Shown: in pieces, positions 1 to 7,880 of the stretch
Layout of the letters: each line of letters begins with the position of its first letter
Position numbering within the stretch: the stretch's first letter is position 1
Assembly (NCBI RefSeq): GCF_013694245.2
Contig: NZ_CP059322.2
Coordinates: forward strand, 3,541,001 to 3,605,000
Direction of reading: 5' to 3'
DNA: 64,000 nt
Source of the DNA: Micromonospora ferruginea
GTDB taxonomy: Bacteria; Actinomycetota; Actinomycetes; Mycobacteriales; Micromonosporaceae
Position numbers and translations under genes: made by a program
Notes under the pieces: model-generated
The model's database searches: none
What the model saw: only the letters and a program-made list of their open reading frames with translations
Told to the model about the DNA's origin: nothing

Positions 1-1
1 C

Positions 2-289
2 ATGTACGACCTGCGTGACCTCGGTTCCGTCGCCGCCTGGGTGTTGACCGGCGAGGATCTCCAGGGCAAGCCGATGAGCGGGCTGGCGGCGGCGCTGACC
101 CTGGGCGGCGTGCTGGTGCCGCCGGTCGCGGAACGGGTCGGTGGTTCACTGCTGGCCGCCGGCCGGCGGGTGCTGACCCGTGGCGACGTACCGCTGCCCC
201 GGCTGGCCCGGGCGGCGGCGGAGGCCACGCCGGTGGACGCCGACCTGGCCGCCACCCTGCTCGCGGAACTGCCGCAGGTGTCGCCGTGA
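2..289 (+). CDS. C-terminal part of an unrecognised protein (cut by window start)
   Basis: Only the last ~95 codons are visible and the frame is open to the left edge, so the first ATG seen need not be the real start. The fragment is Ala/Leu/Gly-rich, with a hydrophobic stretch (SGLAAALTLGGVLVPPVAERV, residues 26-46) that could be a membrane or amphipathic helix. Its TGA overlaps the GTG of the next gene (GTGA), so the two are probably translationally coupled and in one operon. I do not recognise a family and give no function. Confidence 0.6.
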   Translation: MYDLRDLGSVAAWVLTGEDLQGKPMSGLAAALTLGGVLVPPVAERVGGSLLAAGRRVLTRGDVPLPRLARAAAEATPVDADLAATLLAELPQVSP

Positions 290-1842
290 CCCGGCCGGTG
301 GGACTGCTGCCGCAGCAGGCGATGCTGCTGGCCCAGCAGAGGCTGACCGCCCAGGCGGCCCGGAAGGCGGCGACGAGTGCGCCGGTGCCGACCGCGTTCC
401 TGCGCGACCCGGCGCAGCTCGTGGACCGCTCCGGTGTCGCGCTGGAGTCCGCGTACCTGCAGAATCTCTACCTGGCGGCCCGGCGGGACGACCCGCGGCT
501 GACGACCGGCGAGTTCCTCGCCGGCGGCGCCGCCGACTCGCTGTTCCACGGCATCGTCGACTCGCTCCTCGGCCCCGCCGCGGCGACCATGCTGCGCACC
601 ACCGACCCCCACCTCTACCGCCAGGCGCTCGGCCAGGCGTTCCACGACTTCCGGTTCGGTCCGACGCCGTACGACGGTGGCGTCGCCTACAGCAGGTACC
701 GCTACCAGACCCGGCAGCACGTCGCGTTGCCGGAGGAGCTGAACGTCCTCCCGATGAACGCGCCGACCGGCCCGGACCTGCACTATCCGCCGTACGGGCC
801 GCTCGTCACCGCCCGCGGGAATCGCGCCATCGGGATGGTGATGGCCTCGCGGGCGTGGGGACGGGACATCCCGCTGGACGCGCGCGGTGTCACCCTGTTC
901 CGGACGTTGGGCCTGAAGAGCGAGGACGTGCTGCACGCCTGGGACTACGACCCCGATCTGCTGCTGTCCGAACCGCAGATCGCCCACATGATCACGACCG
1001 GCGCCGCACCGGTGTACCACTTCAAGCTCGTGCGGGAAAAGGTCAACGACCGGACCGCCGAGCAGGCGCGGTGGGAGTTGGCGGCCCGGCTGGAGGACGA
1101 GGCCTTCATCGAGGCCGACGACGCCACGCTGCAACGGCTGTGGAGCCACTACGGCAGCGACACCGCCGGTAAGACCGGAGATCCCACGGCCCTCGAGACG
1201 CGGTACGCCCGGGATCCGTACTACCGGAGGTCCCAGGACGAGCTGTTCGAGATGGCCCTACGCCTGCCGGGCTCCTGGAACGTGAGGACCCGCTCCCGGG
1301 AGTGGGAGCACGGCCTGGTCCAGCGGTTCACCACTCGCATGAACGACTGGGCCCATCGGCTGAGCAACCACCTGGACGAAACCTTCTGGGCCAGCCGGCT
1401 GTCGATGCTCACCGGCGCCGCCGAACCGGCCAGCCTCCAGCTCCTCTCGCCCTGGGAGCACGCCCGGGTCGACCTGCACGCCGGGCGGATGTTCAAAGGC
1501 GCCACGCGCCTCGACAGGTACGGCAACCGGGCCGTTCCGACCCTCCAGGAGGTCGAGGCGTACGACGACGCCGCCCGGGTGGCCGACTCCCCGCTGTCGG
1601 GCGGCGGGACGCTGCGGGCGTTCCCGCTCACCGACGCGCCGCGCGCCGACGAGCCGATCGTGGCGTTCGACCAGTTCACCCTCGGCGAGCTGGTCGGCGC
1701 GCTGCACGAGGACGAGTGGCAGAAGGCCCTGCGGACGGAGGCCGGCCGGGTCCAGGCCGAGTGGAACCAGCTCGTGGACCGCCTCAACACCCACCTCGCC
1801 GCGTACGGCATGCCCGCGGCCCTGCACCTGCCGAAGATCTGA
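286..1842 (+). CDS. Hypothetical protein, 518 aa, middle gene of an orphan operon
   Basis: The gene starts with a GTG that overlaps the stop of the preceding gene and ends 19 bp before the next, so it is the middle of three co-directional genes. The protein appears cytosolic: there is no signal peptide or membrane helix. The N-terminal ~45 residues are a basic, Gln/Ala-rich helix. The central part is rich in His, Tyr and Trp (for example FHDFRFGPTPYDGG, then HAWDYDPDLLLSEPQ). The last ~100 residues contain an acidic helix and a WNQLVDRLNTHL coil. I cannot assign it to a known family. A role shared with the 928-aa protein downstream is inferred only from coupling. Confidence 0.75.
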   Translation: MTRPVGLLPQQAMLLAQQRLTAQAARKAATSAPVPTAFLRDPAQLVDRSGVALESAYLQNLYLAARRDDPRLTTGEFLAGGAADSLFHGIVDSLLGPAAATMLRTTDPHLYRQALGQAFHDFRFGPTPYDGGVAYSRYRYQTRQHVALPEELNVLPMNAPTGPDLHYPPYGPLVTARGNRAIGMVMASRAWGRDIPLDARGVTLFRTLGLKSEDVLHAWDYDPDLLLSEPQIAHMITTGAAPVYHFKLVREKVNDRTAEQARWELAARLEDEAFIEADDATLQRLWSHYGSDTAGKTGDPTALETRYARDPYYRRSQDELFEMALRLPGSWNVRTRSREWEHGLVQRFTTRMNDWAHRLSNHLDETFWASRLSMLTGAAEPASLQLLSPWEHARVDLHAGRMFKGATRLDRYGNRAVPTLQEVEAYDDAARVADSPLSGGGTLRAFPLTDAPRADEPIVAFDQFTLGELVGALHEDEWQKALRTEAGRVQAEWNQLVDRLNTHLAAYGMPAALHLPKI

Positions 1843-1861
1843 GGGAAACCGGAGGGGAATC

Positions 1862-4648
1862 ATGACAACCCCCGTCACCACCCAGGTGGGCCTGCGGTTC
1901 GTCCAGTTGCGCCGGGAGGGCGACGCCGCCCCGGCCGCCTGCACGACCGGCCCGAGACTGATCGATGCGGTCGTGGACTTCCGGGACGCCTGGTCGGACC
2001 CGGTCCGGGAGGTCGTCACCGCCGGGGACGACGACCGGGCGCGGCGGCTGCTGGCCGAGCGGCTGGCGGCGAGGGACGACCGCCTCGACGCACTGGGCCG
2101 GCAGACCCTGTGGCTGCTGCTCCGGGTCGCTATGGACGCCCGGCTGACCGTCGGTGAGCTGCGCGACGGCATCGCCGGGTGGGCCGGCGCGCACGACGTG
2201 GGCGCCGGGCAGCTCGCCTCGGCCGCGGCGGAGCTGACCGGTTGGGTGGTGGACGTGCTGGTCCTGGGCCGGTTCCTGCGGATCCCCCGGTCACCGGCAG
2301 CCGTCGTGCTGGTCCGCGTGCTGCGCGGGATGACGCTGCTGCGCCTGGCCCGGTCCGACGCCGACGCGGCGTGTCTCGTCCGGGCCCTGCTCGGCGGGCG
2401 TGACGTGCTGCTGCCGGACCCGCCGGCGCCGCCGCGGACCGACCCCGACGCCGACCGGGCCGAGAGGTTCGCCGACCTCGGCCGGACGCTGCGGCGGCTG
2501 CGCGCCCGAGCCGACGCCGTCGGCCCGGCCGACGCGACCGTGGAGAGCCTGCGGGACAGCGGCTTTCCCGACCTGGGTCCGGCCGTCTCGGCCGTCGCGC
2601 AGGCCGCCACCGACCTCGGTGTCCCGGCCACCACGACGCTGAGCCGCCTCGCCCGGGTGTTCTCCGCCGAACGGGACGACGCCCGCCGCCGGGCGAGCGC
2701 GAAGCTGGACCCGGGCGGGTTCGAACCGATCCCGTCGCACCCCGGCCCGGCCGACCCGCTGCCGTACCCGGGGGAGCCGAAGGTGCCGGTGCTGGACGCC
2801 TATGCCCGCGTCGCCGGCCGGGGCGACCTGATGGTCATCCGCACCGCGCTGCTGCGCTACCAGCCCGCCGAGATCTCGTACATCGAGAACGTGCTGGCCA
2901 GCGAGACCCGCGGGCGGTCCCACGTGGCCGACACCAGCACCAGCGAGACCGTGACCACGATCAGCAAGACGATCGACGCGTCCACCGAGGAACTCGCGTC
3001 GACCGAGCAGAACAGCCTGGACCGGGCGCTGACGACGGCGGCGTCGCAGCAGAACTCCGCCTCGCTGGGCGTCAGCGTGTCCGGCGGACTGGGGCCGGTG
3101 CGGGCCGGGATCGAGGTCAACGTCGACCAGTCCACCTCGACCGAGACGAGCAGCAGTTCCGCGGTGTCGTACGCGAAGACGCTCACCGAGACCGCCTCGC
3201 GGCTCCTGCGGACCGAGACCGGCCAACGCCGCACCACCACGAGCACGGTCCGCGTGACCGAGACCAACACCCACTCCTTCGACAACTCCGCCGGCACGGC
3301 CGACATCAGTGGTGTCTACCGCTGGCTGGACAAGGTCGACCAGGCGCAGGTCTACAACTACGGCGAGCGGCTCATGCTGGAGTTCGTCGTCCCCGAGCCC
3401 GCCGCCACGCTGGTCTGGCTGAACACCCGGACGGCCGAGGACACCAGCGCGGGCGCCGTCCCCAAACCGGCCGCCTGGTTCCTCGACGTCGACGACCTGG
3501 ACGACGAGAACTGGGCCGCCAAGGCCGCACGGTGGGACATCTTCGGCGTCGAGCCGCCCCCGGATCCGGAGGTCTTCGCCACCGCCACCTTCGTCGACCC
3601 GGCCGCCCGGCCGTTCGACTACCCCAAGAACTCCACCGACAAGTCCCAGCCCGAGTGGGGGTACGCCTCCTACACCGGCGAGGTCGCGGTGCCGGCCGGT
3701 TACGAGGCGAGCAGGGCGTACGTCTGGACCACCTGGGGCCTGTCCGAGGGGGAGTATCCCGCCGACGTCGGCAGCCCGCCGCAGGCCGTACAGATCGCGG
3801 TCGGCGAGCACCGGGTGACCCTCAACGAGAGCGACGGCTACGCGAAGGTCGATTTCGACTCGCCGGTCCCCGGGCCGGTCCCGATCGGCGTCAGCACCGA
3901 CCAGCGGGGCGGGCTCACGGTCGTGGTGCGGGTCCGGTGCGCCCGGACCGACGCCGCGTTCGAGGCGTGGCGGTCGCGGGCCTGGGAGACGATGCGCGCC
4001 GGATACCTGGCCCGGCGCTCCGCCTACGACAACGACCAGGCGCGCCGGCAGGCGCGCACCGCCTACCGGGCGGACGGGTCGGCGGCCAGCCTCCGGCAGG
4101 TGGAGATGCTGGAACTCAAGCGGGCCTGCCAGACGGTGCTCACCGGGCAGGAGTTCGACCTGTACGGCGCGCTGGACACCCCGGACGACGAGGCCCCCCG
4201 CATCGACCGGATGCAGATCGTCGCCGAGGCCGACCACATCCAGTTCTTCGAGGAGGTCTTCGAGTGGGAGAACCTGACCTACCTGTGCTACCCCTACCAG
4301 TGGGCCGGCCGGGACCGCTGGGTCACCGTGCGCAGCCGCACCAGCGGCGATCCGCTGCACCAGGCGTTCCTGCAGGCCGGCGCGGCCCGGGTCATCGTGC
4401 CGGTACGCCCCGGCTACGAGTACGCCGTCGGCGGATACCTCGCCTCCTCCCAGGTGCCCACCCTGTCGCCACGGCCGTGGCGGGACGGCGGCAACCCGTA
4501 CCCGCCGATCGAGGAGCTGATCGCCGACGCTCTCGACCGGCCGGGTGAGGAGGTGGCCGTGGGCGATCCGTGGGAGGTCGTCACGCCCACCTCGCTCGTC
4601 CAGTTGCAGGCCGGCCCCGGCCTCGACCCGCCGGCCCGTGCCGGTTGA
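1862..4648 (+). CDS. Large hypothetical protein, 928 aa, with Ser/Thr-rich central stalk
   Basis: An ATG preceded by GGAGGGG at good spacing starts a 928-residue protein. Residues ~1-280 are Arg/Leu/Ala helical. At ~340-360 there is a YQPAEISYIENVLASETR element. It is followed by ~130 residues of Ser/Thr/Glu-rich helix-and-strand sequence with many TST/SET repeats, which looks like an extended stalk or coil. Then come a YRWLDKVDQAQVYNYGERL segment and a C-terminal half of beta-rich and helical sequence. No signal peptide or transmembrane segment is visible. The IENV(L)xxE motif followed by a Ser/Thr-rich stalk reminds me of large uncharacterised bacterial proteins, some near toxin-like loci, but I cannot name a family. 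It follows the 518-aa gene in the same operon. Confidence 0.75.
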   Translation: MTTPVTTQVGLRFVQLRREGDAAPAACTTGPRLIDAVVDFRDAWSDPVREVVTAGDDDRARRLLAERLAARDDRLDALGRQTLWLLLRVAMDARLTVGELRDGIAGWAGAHDVGAGQLASAAAELTGWVVDVLVLGRFLRIPRSPAAVVLVRVLRGMTLLRLARSDADAACLVRALLGGRDVLLPDPPAPPRTDPDADRAERFADLGRTLRRLRARADAVGPADATVESLRDSGFPDLGPAVSAVAQAATDLGVPATTTLSRLARVFSAERDDARRRASAKLDPGGFEPIPSHPGPADPLPYPGEPKVPVLDAYARVAGRGDLMVIRTALLRYQPAEISYIENVLASETRGRSHVADTSTSETVTTISKTIDASTEELASTEQNSLDRALTTAASQQNSASLGVSVSGGLGPVRAGIEVNVDQSTSTETSSSSAVSYAKTLTETASRLLRTETGQRRTTTSTVRVTETNTHSFDNSAGTADISGVYRWLDKVDQAQVYNYGERLMLEFVVPEPAATLVWLNTRTAEDTSAGAVPKPAAWFLDVDDLDDENWAAKAARWDIFGVEPPPDPEVFATATFVDPAARPFDYPKNSTDKSQPEWGYASYTGEVAVPAGYEASRAYVWTTWGLSEGEYPADVGSPPQAVQIAVGEHRVTLNESDGYAKVDFDSPVPGPVPIGVSTDQRGGLTVVVRVRCARTDAAFEAWRSRAWETMRAGYLARRSAYDNDQARRQARTAYRADGSAASLRQVEMLELKRACQTVLTGQEFDLYGALDTPDDEAPRIDRMQIVAEADHIQFFEEVFEWENLTYLCYPYQWAGRDRWVTVRSRTSGDPLHQAFLQAGAARVIVPVRPGYEYAVGGYLASSQVPTLSPRPWRDGGNPYPPIEELIADALDRPGEEVAVGDPWEVVTPTSLVQLQAGPGLDPPARAG

Positions 4649-4675
4649 CCCTCGACCGGGTTCAGGGCGCACGCT
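4645..4675 (+). promoter_or_regulatory. MerR-type promoter with 19-bp spacer
   Basis: A TTGACC -35 (4645-4650) and a CACGCT -10-like element (4670-4675) are separated by 19 bp, the over-long spacing typical of MerR/SoxR-controlled promoters. Between and overlapping them lies an imperfect dyad, CCCTCGACC-G-GGTTCAGGG (4649-4667; 7 of 9 positions pair). The GTG of the next gene sits only 7 nt after the -10, so the message would be leaderless. The promoter overlaps the stop codon of the upstream gene. The regulator is not in the window. Confidence 0.5.
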
Positions 4676-4681
4676 CCACCG

Positions 4682-5194
4682 GTGACCTCGACAGCGAGCG
4701 ACCCGCGACCGGACCGTCCGACGATCGACCTGGCGCGGCTGGCGCCGGTCCTGCGGGCGAGCTGGGGGGCGGACACCTGCGACCCGCACGACCTGCCGCA
4801 CTGGCACCCCGGCAACCCGGCCCGCGGTCAGTGCGGCGTCACCGCGCTGATCGTCCAGGACCTCCTGGGTGGGGAACTCGTCCTCGGCGAGGTCTTCGTC
4901 GGCGAGGCCAGGGTCGGGCACCACTACTGGAACCGGCTGCCCGACGGCACCGACGTGGACCTCACCGCGGACCAGTTCTTCCCGCGGGAGGTCGTCGTCG
5001 ACGCCCGGGTGCAGCAGCGTCCGCCGGGCCCGCCCGGCCGGTGCCGGCAGCAGTACGAACTCCTGCGGCAGCGGGTCCGCTCCGCCCTCGCCCCCGGCCC
5101 CGGGGAGGCGGCGGACCCCCGGAACTCGCCGGAGGTCGGCCGTCGGGTGGAACCGGGCGCGGGTGGCGGGGACGGATCTATCCGGCGGTCGTGA
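4682..5194 (+). CDS. YunG-like protein
   Basis: This 170-aa protein has the YunG-family pattern: a leading helix with a Trp, then GQCGVTALIVQDLLGG (around residues 43-58), and further on HHYWNRLPDGTDVDLTADQF. The family is uncharacterised. The conserved Cys and His residues recall papain/transglutaminase-like folds, which is an inference. The GTG start is chosen because it sits at the expected transcription start of the 19-bp-spaced promoter just upstream, and no Shine-Dalgarno is present. The last ~60 residues are Pro/Arg/Gly-rich and probably disordered. Its 3' end overlaps the convergent lysE-like gene by 17 bp. Confidence 0.7.
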   Translation: MTSTASDPRPDRPTIDLARLAPVLRASWGADTCDPHDLPHWHPGNPARGQCGVTALIVQDLLGGELVLGEVFVGEARVGHHYWNRLPDGTDVDLTADQFFPREVVVDARVQQRPPGPPGRCRQQYELLRQRVRSALAPGPGEAADPRNSPEVGRRVEPGAGGGDGSIRRS

Positions 5195-5816
5195 ACACGA
5201 GCCGGACGCCGAGGCCGAGCAGGACCGTGCCGCTGACCCCGTCGACCGCACGACGCACGGCCGGTCGGGAGAGCAGCCCGTGCGCGGCGGCGACCAGGTT
5301 CGCCACGGTGAGGAACCAGACGGCTGTGACGACCACGGCGATCAGCGACAACGTCAGCAGGGGGACGAGGCCGGCGTCGGCCGGGAGGAACTGCGGCAGG
5401 AGCGCGACGAAGAAGATCGCCGCCTTGGGGTTGAGCGCGTTGCACAGCAGCCCGTCGCGGAACGCCCCCCACAGGCCCGGCCCGGCGGCGGGCACGGCAT
5501 CCGGTTCGGGTCTCCGGTGGCGCGGGCGCCAGGACGAGCGCAGCGCGCCGACGCCCAGGAGCACCAGGTAGCCCGCGCCCACCAGCTTGACGACGGTGAA
5601 GGCGACGCCGGCCGCGGCGACCAGCGCCGCGACCCCGGTGGTGGCGGCGACCGCCCAGGCGAGGACCCCGGCGGTGACGCCCGTCGCCGTCGCCATGCCG
5701 TGCGCGCGGCCGGCGAGGGCCGCGCGCCGCGTCACGACGGCGAAGTCCGGTCCGGGTGACATGGCGCCGAGGGCGACGACGCCGGCGAACGCCAGCACCT
5801 GCGCGATCGTCACCAC
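5178..5816 (-). CDS. LysE/RhtB family amino-acid exporter
   Basis: A 212-aa integral membrane protein whose N-terminus carries the LysE-family signature GAMSPGPDFAVVTRRAALAGRAHG (spanning residues ~17-37) after a first membrane helix. Five to six hydrophobic helices follow, with NPKAAIFFVALLPQFL near residue 126. The family exports amino acids or homoserine-lactone-like compounds across the cytoplasmic membrane; the substrate cannot be read from sequence. The GTG start is preceded by GGAGGGGAG. It converges with the YunG-like gene and lies upstream of, but not coupled to, the ArsR operon, which is on the same strand. Confidence 0.88.
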   Translation of the reverse strand: MVTIAQVLAFAGVVALGAMSPGPDFAVVTRRAALAGRAHGMATATGVTAGVLAWAVAATTGVAALVAAAGVAFTVVKLVGAGYLVLLGVGALRSSWRPRHRRPEPDAVPAAGPGLWGAFRDGLLCNALNPKAAIFFVALLPQFLPADAGLVPLLTLSLIAVVVTAVWFLTVANLVAAAHGLLSRPAVRRAVDGVSGTVLLGLGVRLVFTTAG

Positions 5817-5861
5817 CGCTCCCCTCCGCGTGCCGCGGCGACGCGCACCACCGCCGAGCCG

Positions 5862-6299
5862 TCACGGCGCGGCGGGCTCCCGCAGCACCTTCCTCAGGTG
5901 GACCGCCGACTCCTCGTATCCGAGCGCGGCGTAGAACGGCGCGGCCCGTCGGGTGGCGAGCGTGACGAGGCCGCAGTTCCGGCTCACCGCCCACCGCTCG
6001 AAGGCCGCCATCAGGGCGCGGCCGATGCCCCGCCCACGGACCTCGGGGCGGACCAGGATCTCCTCGACGACGGCCACCGGCCCGTTCGCGTAGAAGGTGA
6101 GGTGGTCGACGCCGAGGAGGTAGCCGAGCGCGGCGTCACCGTCGACGGCGAGCAGCAGGCAGGCGGCGTCCGAGTCCAGCAGCGCGGCACAACTGGCGTC
6201 GAATCGCGTTCGGGAGAACGGGAACGACTGCGCGAGCTGACCGGCCATCTCGGCCACCGCCGCGACGTCGCCGCTGGTGGCGTGCCGGACGTCGGTCAC
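5862..6299 (-). CDS. GNAT family N-acetyltransferase
   Basis: A 145-aa protein with the acetyl-CoA binding motif A, VEEILVRPEVRGRGIGRALMAAFERWA (split across residues ~78-104), and the terminal APFYAALGYEES motif typical of GNAT enzymes. The acceptor substrate is unknown. The GTG start overlaps the stop of the RibD-like gene (GTGA), which fixes this start instead of a longer out-of-context open frame. It is the last gene of a tightly packed four-gene operon headed by an ArsR regulator. Confidence 0.85.
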   Translation of the reverse strand: MTDVRHATSGDVAAVAEMAGQLAQSFPFSRTRFDASCAALLDSDAACLLLAVDGDAALGYLLGVDHLTFYANGPVAVVEEILVRPEVRGRGIGRALMAAFERWAVSRNCGLVTLATRRAAPFYAALGYEESAVHLRKVLREPAAP

Positions 6300-6859
6300 G
6301 GCCCGAGCGGGCGGTAGCGCAGGCACACGACGCCGTTGCCGAACCGGCGCTCGTCGAGCAGTTCGAGTTCGGCGCGCATGCCGGTCGGCAGCCCCGGCTT
6401 GCCCCCGCCGACGACGATCGGCCAGACGAACAGATGGCACTCGTCGATCAGCCCGGCCCGGAAGGCCTGCGCCGCGAGCTCGGCGCCCCCGATGGTGAGG
6501 TCGCTGTCGGCCGTGTCCTTCAGGTGGCGGACCGCGTCGGGGTCGAACTTCTGCTCGATCCGGGTGTCGGCGGTCGACGCCGTGGTCAGGGTGGTGGAGT
6601 AGACGACCTTGCTCGCCGCCTGCCAGGTGCTCGCGAACTCGGCCGTCAGGTTCGACTGCTCGGCCAGCGCGGGTTCGGTCTCCCAGAGGGCCATCGCCTC
6701 GTAGAGGCGCCGTCCGTAGAGGAACGTGCCCACGGACCGCAGCAGGTCGGTGTAGGCCACGAAGACCTCGTCGTCCATGGGGAGCCAGCCGTACACGCCG
6801 CTCTCGTCCTCCATGTAGCCGTCGAGCGACACGTTGTTCACGTAGATCAGCTTGGCCAT
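6296..6859 (-). CDS. Dihydrofolate reductase family protein (RibD C-terminal-like)
   Basis: A 187-aa protein beginning MAKLIYVNNVSLDGYM and containing FLYGRRLYEAM (~residue 46), KVVYSTTL (~85), DLTIGGAELAAQAF (~119) and the VWPIVVGGGKPG loop (~143). These are the hallmarks of the RibD C-terminal/DHFR-like fold that binds NADPH. Such stand-alone proteins are usually annotated dihydrofolate reductase family without a proven substrate. The ATG is chosen over an upstream in-frame codon because the conserved N-terminal strand starts there. It sits 2 bp after the AHSA1 gene and overlaps the GNAT gene. A second family member is at 40178-40762. Confidence 0.85.
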   Translation of the reverse strand: MAKLIYVNNVSLDGYMEDESGVYGWLPMDDEVFVAYTDLLRSVGTFLYGRRLYEAMALWETEPALAEQSNLTAEFASTWQAASKVVYSTTLTTASTADTRIEQKFDPDAVRHLKDTADSDLTIGGAELAAQAFRAGLIDECHLFVWPIVVGGGKPGLPTGMRAELELLDERRFGNGVVCLRYRPLGP

Positions 6860-6861
6860 GC

Positions 6862-7344
6862 TCACGCCTTTCGGTAAGGAACCTGGACATTCGTCAATGC
6901 GGCGGTCAGCTTGGTGAACGCCTGGCGCCAGCCCTCCGCGCTGTGCGGCGCCAGTCGCTCCGGAAGCCACTGGCGGATCTCCAGCCGCGTCCGTCCGCCG
7001 GCCTCGTCGTGGAACTCGACCCGCAGTCTCGTCGCGAACGGCTCGACGCCCTTCTGGAGCCGGCCGCCGACGTGCATGACGCCGTCGAGCAGTTCACCGT
7101 CGGTGACGTCGGTGAGGTCGACGTGGACCCGCACCCGGAGGTCGGGCTCGGCCGGGTTGACCTCCGTCCACCGCTGGTAACCGCCGGGGCGTACGTCGAA
7201 CTCGATCTCGTCGCGCGGCAGGGTGTTGCCGATCGGGCCCCACCACGACGCGAGGTGGTCGGGGTCGGTGAAGGCCCGGTAGACGAGCTCGCGCGGCGCG
7301 TCGAACACCCGGGAGATGACGAGCTGCGGAGTTCCGGTGGTCAT
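6862..7344 (-). CDS. SRPBCC (AHSA1/activator of Hsp90 ATPase-like) domain protein
   Basis: A 160-aa single-domain protein. The N-terminus (LVISRVFDAPRELVYRAFTDPDHLASWWGP, residues ~8-37) is the classic AHSA1/START-like entry motif, and the C-terminus has the long helix RLAPHSAEGWRQAFTKLTAAL. These small hydrophobic-cavity proteins are very commonly encoded next to an ArsR repressor, as here. The ligand or reaction is unknown. The ATG overlaps the ArsR stop codon (ATGA), which decides the start and shows translational coupling. Confidence 0.88.
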   Translation of the reverse strand: MTTGTPQLVISRVFDAPRELVYRAFTDPDHLASWWGPIGNTLPRDEIEFDVRPGGYQRWTEVNPAEPDLRVRVHVDLTDVTDGELLDGVMHVGGRLQKGVEPFATRLRVEFHDEAGGRTRLEIRQWLPERLAPHSAEGWRQAFTKLTAALTNVQVPYRKA

Positions 7345-7715
7345 GCGCGCTCCCTGGGGTCGTCGGCCGGTCGCTCCGTTGCCGGTTCGGCGGCCTGCAG
7401 CGCGGCGAGGTGGGCGTCGAGGCGGGTGAGGGAGGTGTCCCAGAACCGCCGGTAGCGCTCGATCCAGTCGGCCGCCTCGCGCAGCGGGGCGGCTTCGAGG
7501 TGGCTCGCGCGCCACTTGCCCGACTGCGACCGCGAGATGAGCGCGGCCCGTTCGAGCACCTTCAGGTGCCGTGACACCGCCGGCATCGAGATGGCGAGCG
7601 GGGCGGTCAGCTCGGTGACCGTGGCGTCGCGGGTGGCCAGCTCGGCGATGATCGCCCGTCGGGTCGGGTCGGCGAGCGCCGAGAACACCGCGCTGAGTTG
7701 ATCGGTGCCGGTCAT
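7341..7715 (-). CDS. ArsR-family winged-helix repressor
   Basis: A 124-aa HTH protein: LSAVFSALADPTRRAIIAELATRDATVTELTAPLAISMPAVSRHLKVLERAAL, read from ~residue 6, is the ArsR N-terminal HTH with its SxxxVSRHLKVL recognition helix (quoted in spans of known family layout). No CXC metal-binding motif is present, so it is probably of the metal-independent subtype paired with AHSA1 proteins. It is the first gene of the operon ArsR-AHSA1-RibD-like-GNAT and is likely autoregulated through the inverted repeat 20 bp upstream of its ATG. Confidence 0.9.
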   Translation of the reverse strand: MTGTDQLSAVFSALADPTRRAIIAELATRDATVTELTAPLAISMPAVSRHLKVLERAALISRSQSGKWRASHLEAAPLREAADWIERYRRFWDTSLTRLDAHLAALQAAEPATERPADDPRERA

Positions 7716-7735
7716 CGGATGCTCACCCCTCTCAC

Positions 7736-7751
7736 TTAACCAACTCGTTAA
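7736..7751. promoter_or_regulatory. Inverted repeat, probable ArsR operator
   Basis: TTAAC-CAACTC-GTTAA is a 5-bp-arm inverted repeat with a 6-bp spacer, AT-rich in otherwise GC-rich DNA, centred about 29 bp upstream of the arsR-like start. Position and shape fit an autoregulatory ArsR operator overlapping the operon promoter. Confidence 0.5.
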
Positions 7752-7880
7752 ACGTATGGGAGCACGAGTGGCGTGTCAACGACCCCGAGCGATTGGGCAG
7801 GTCACGGGCGGGGTAGTGGCCCTCCTCGCAGAGATCGATCGGCGGCCGGTCCCGGTCCGCCCGGCAGGAGGGGTGCCACG

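Noticed and set aside
2291..5251. Open frame of 986 codons on the minus strand
   Set aside because: It lies opposite the 928-aa gene and has the Arg/Val/Gly bias of antisense GC-rich DNA, with no start signal or family motif.
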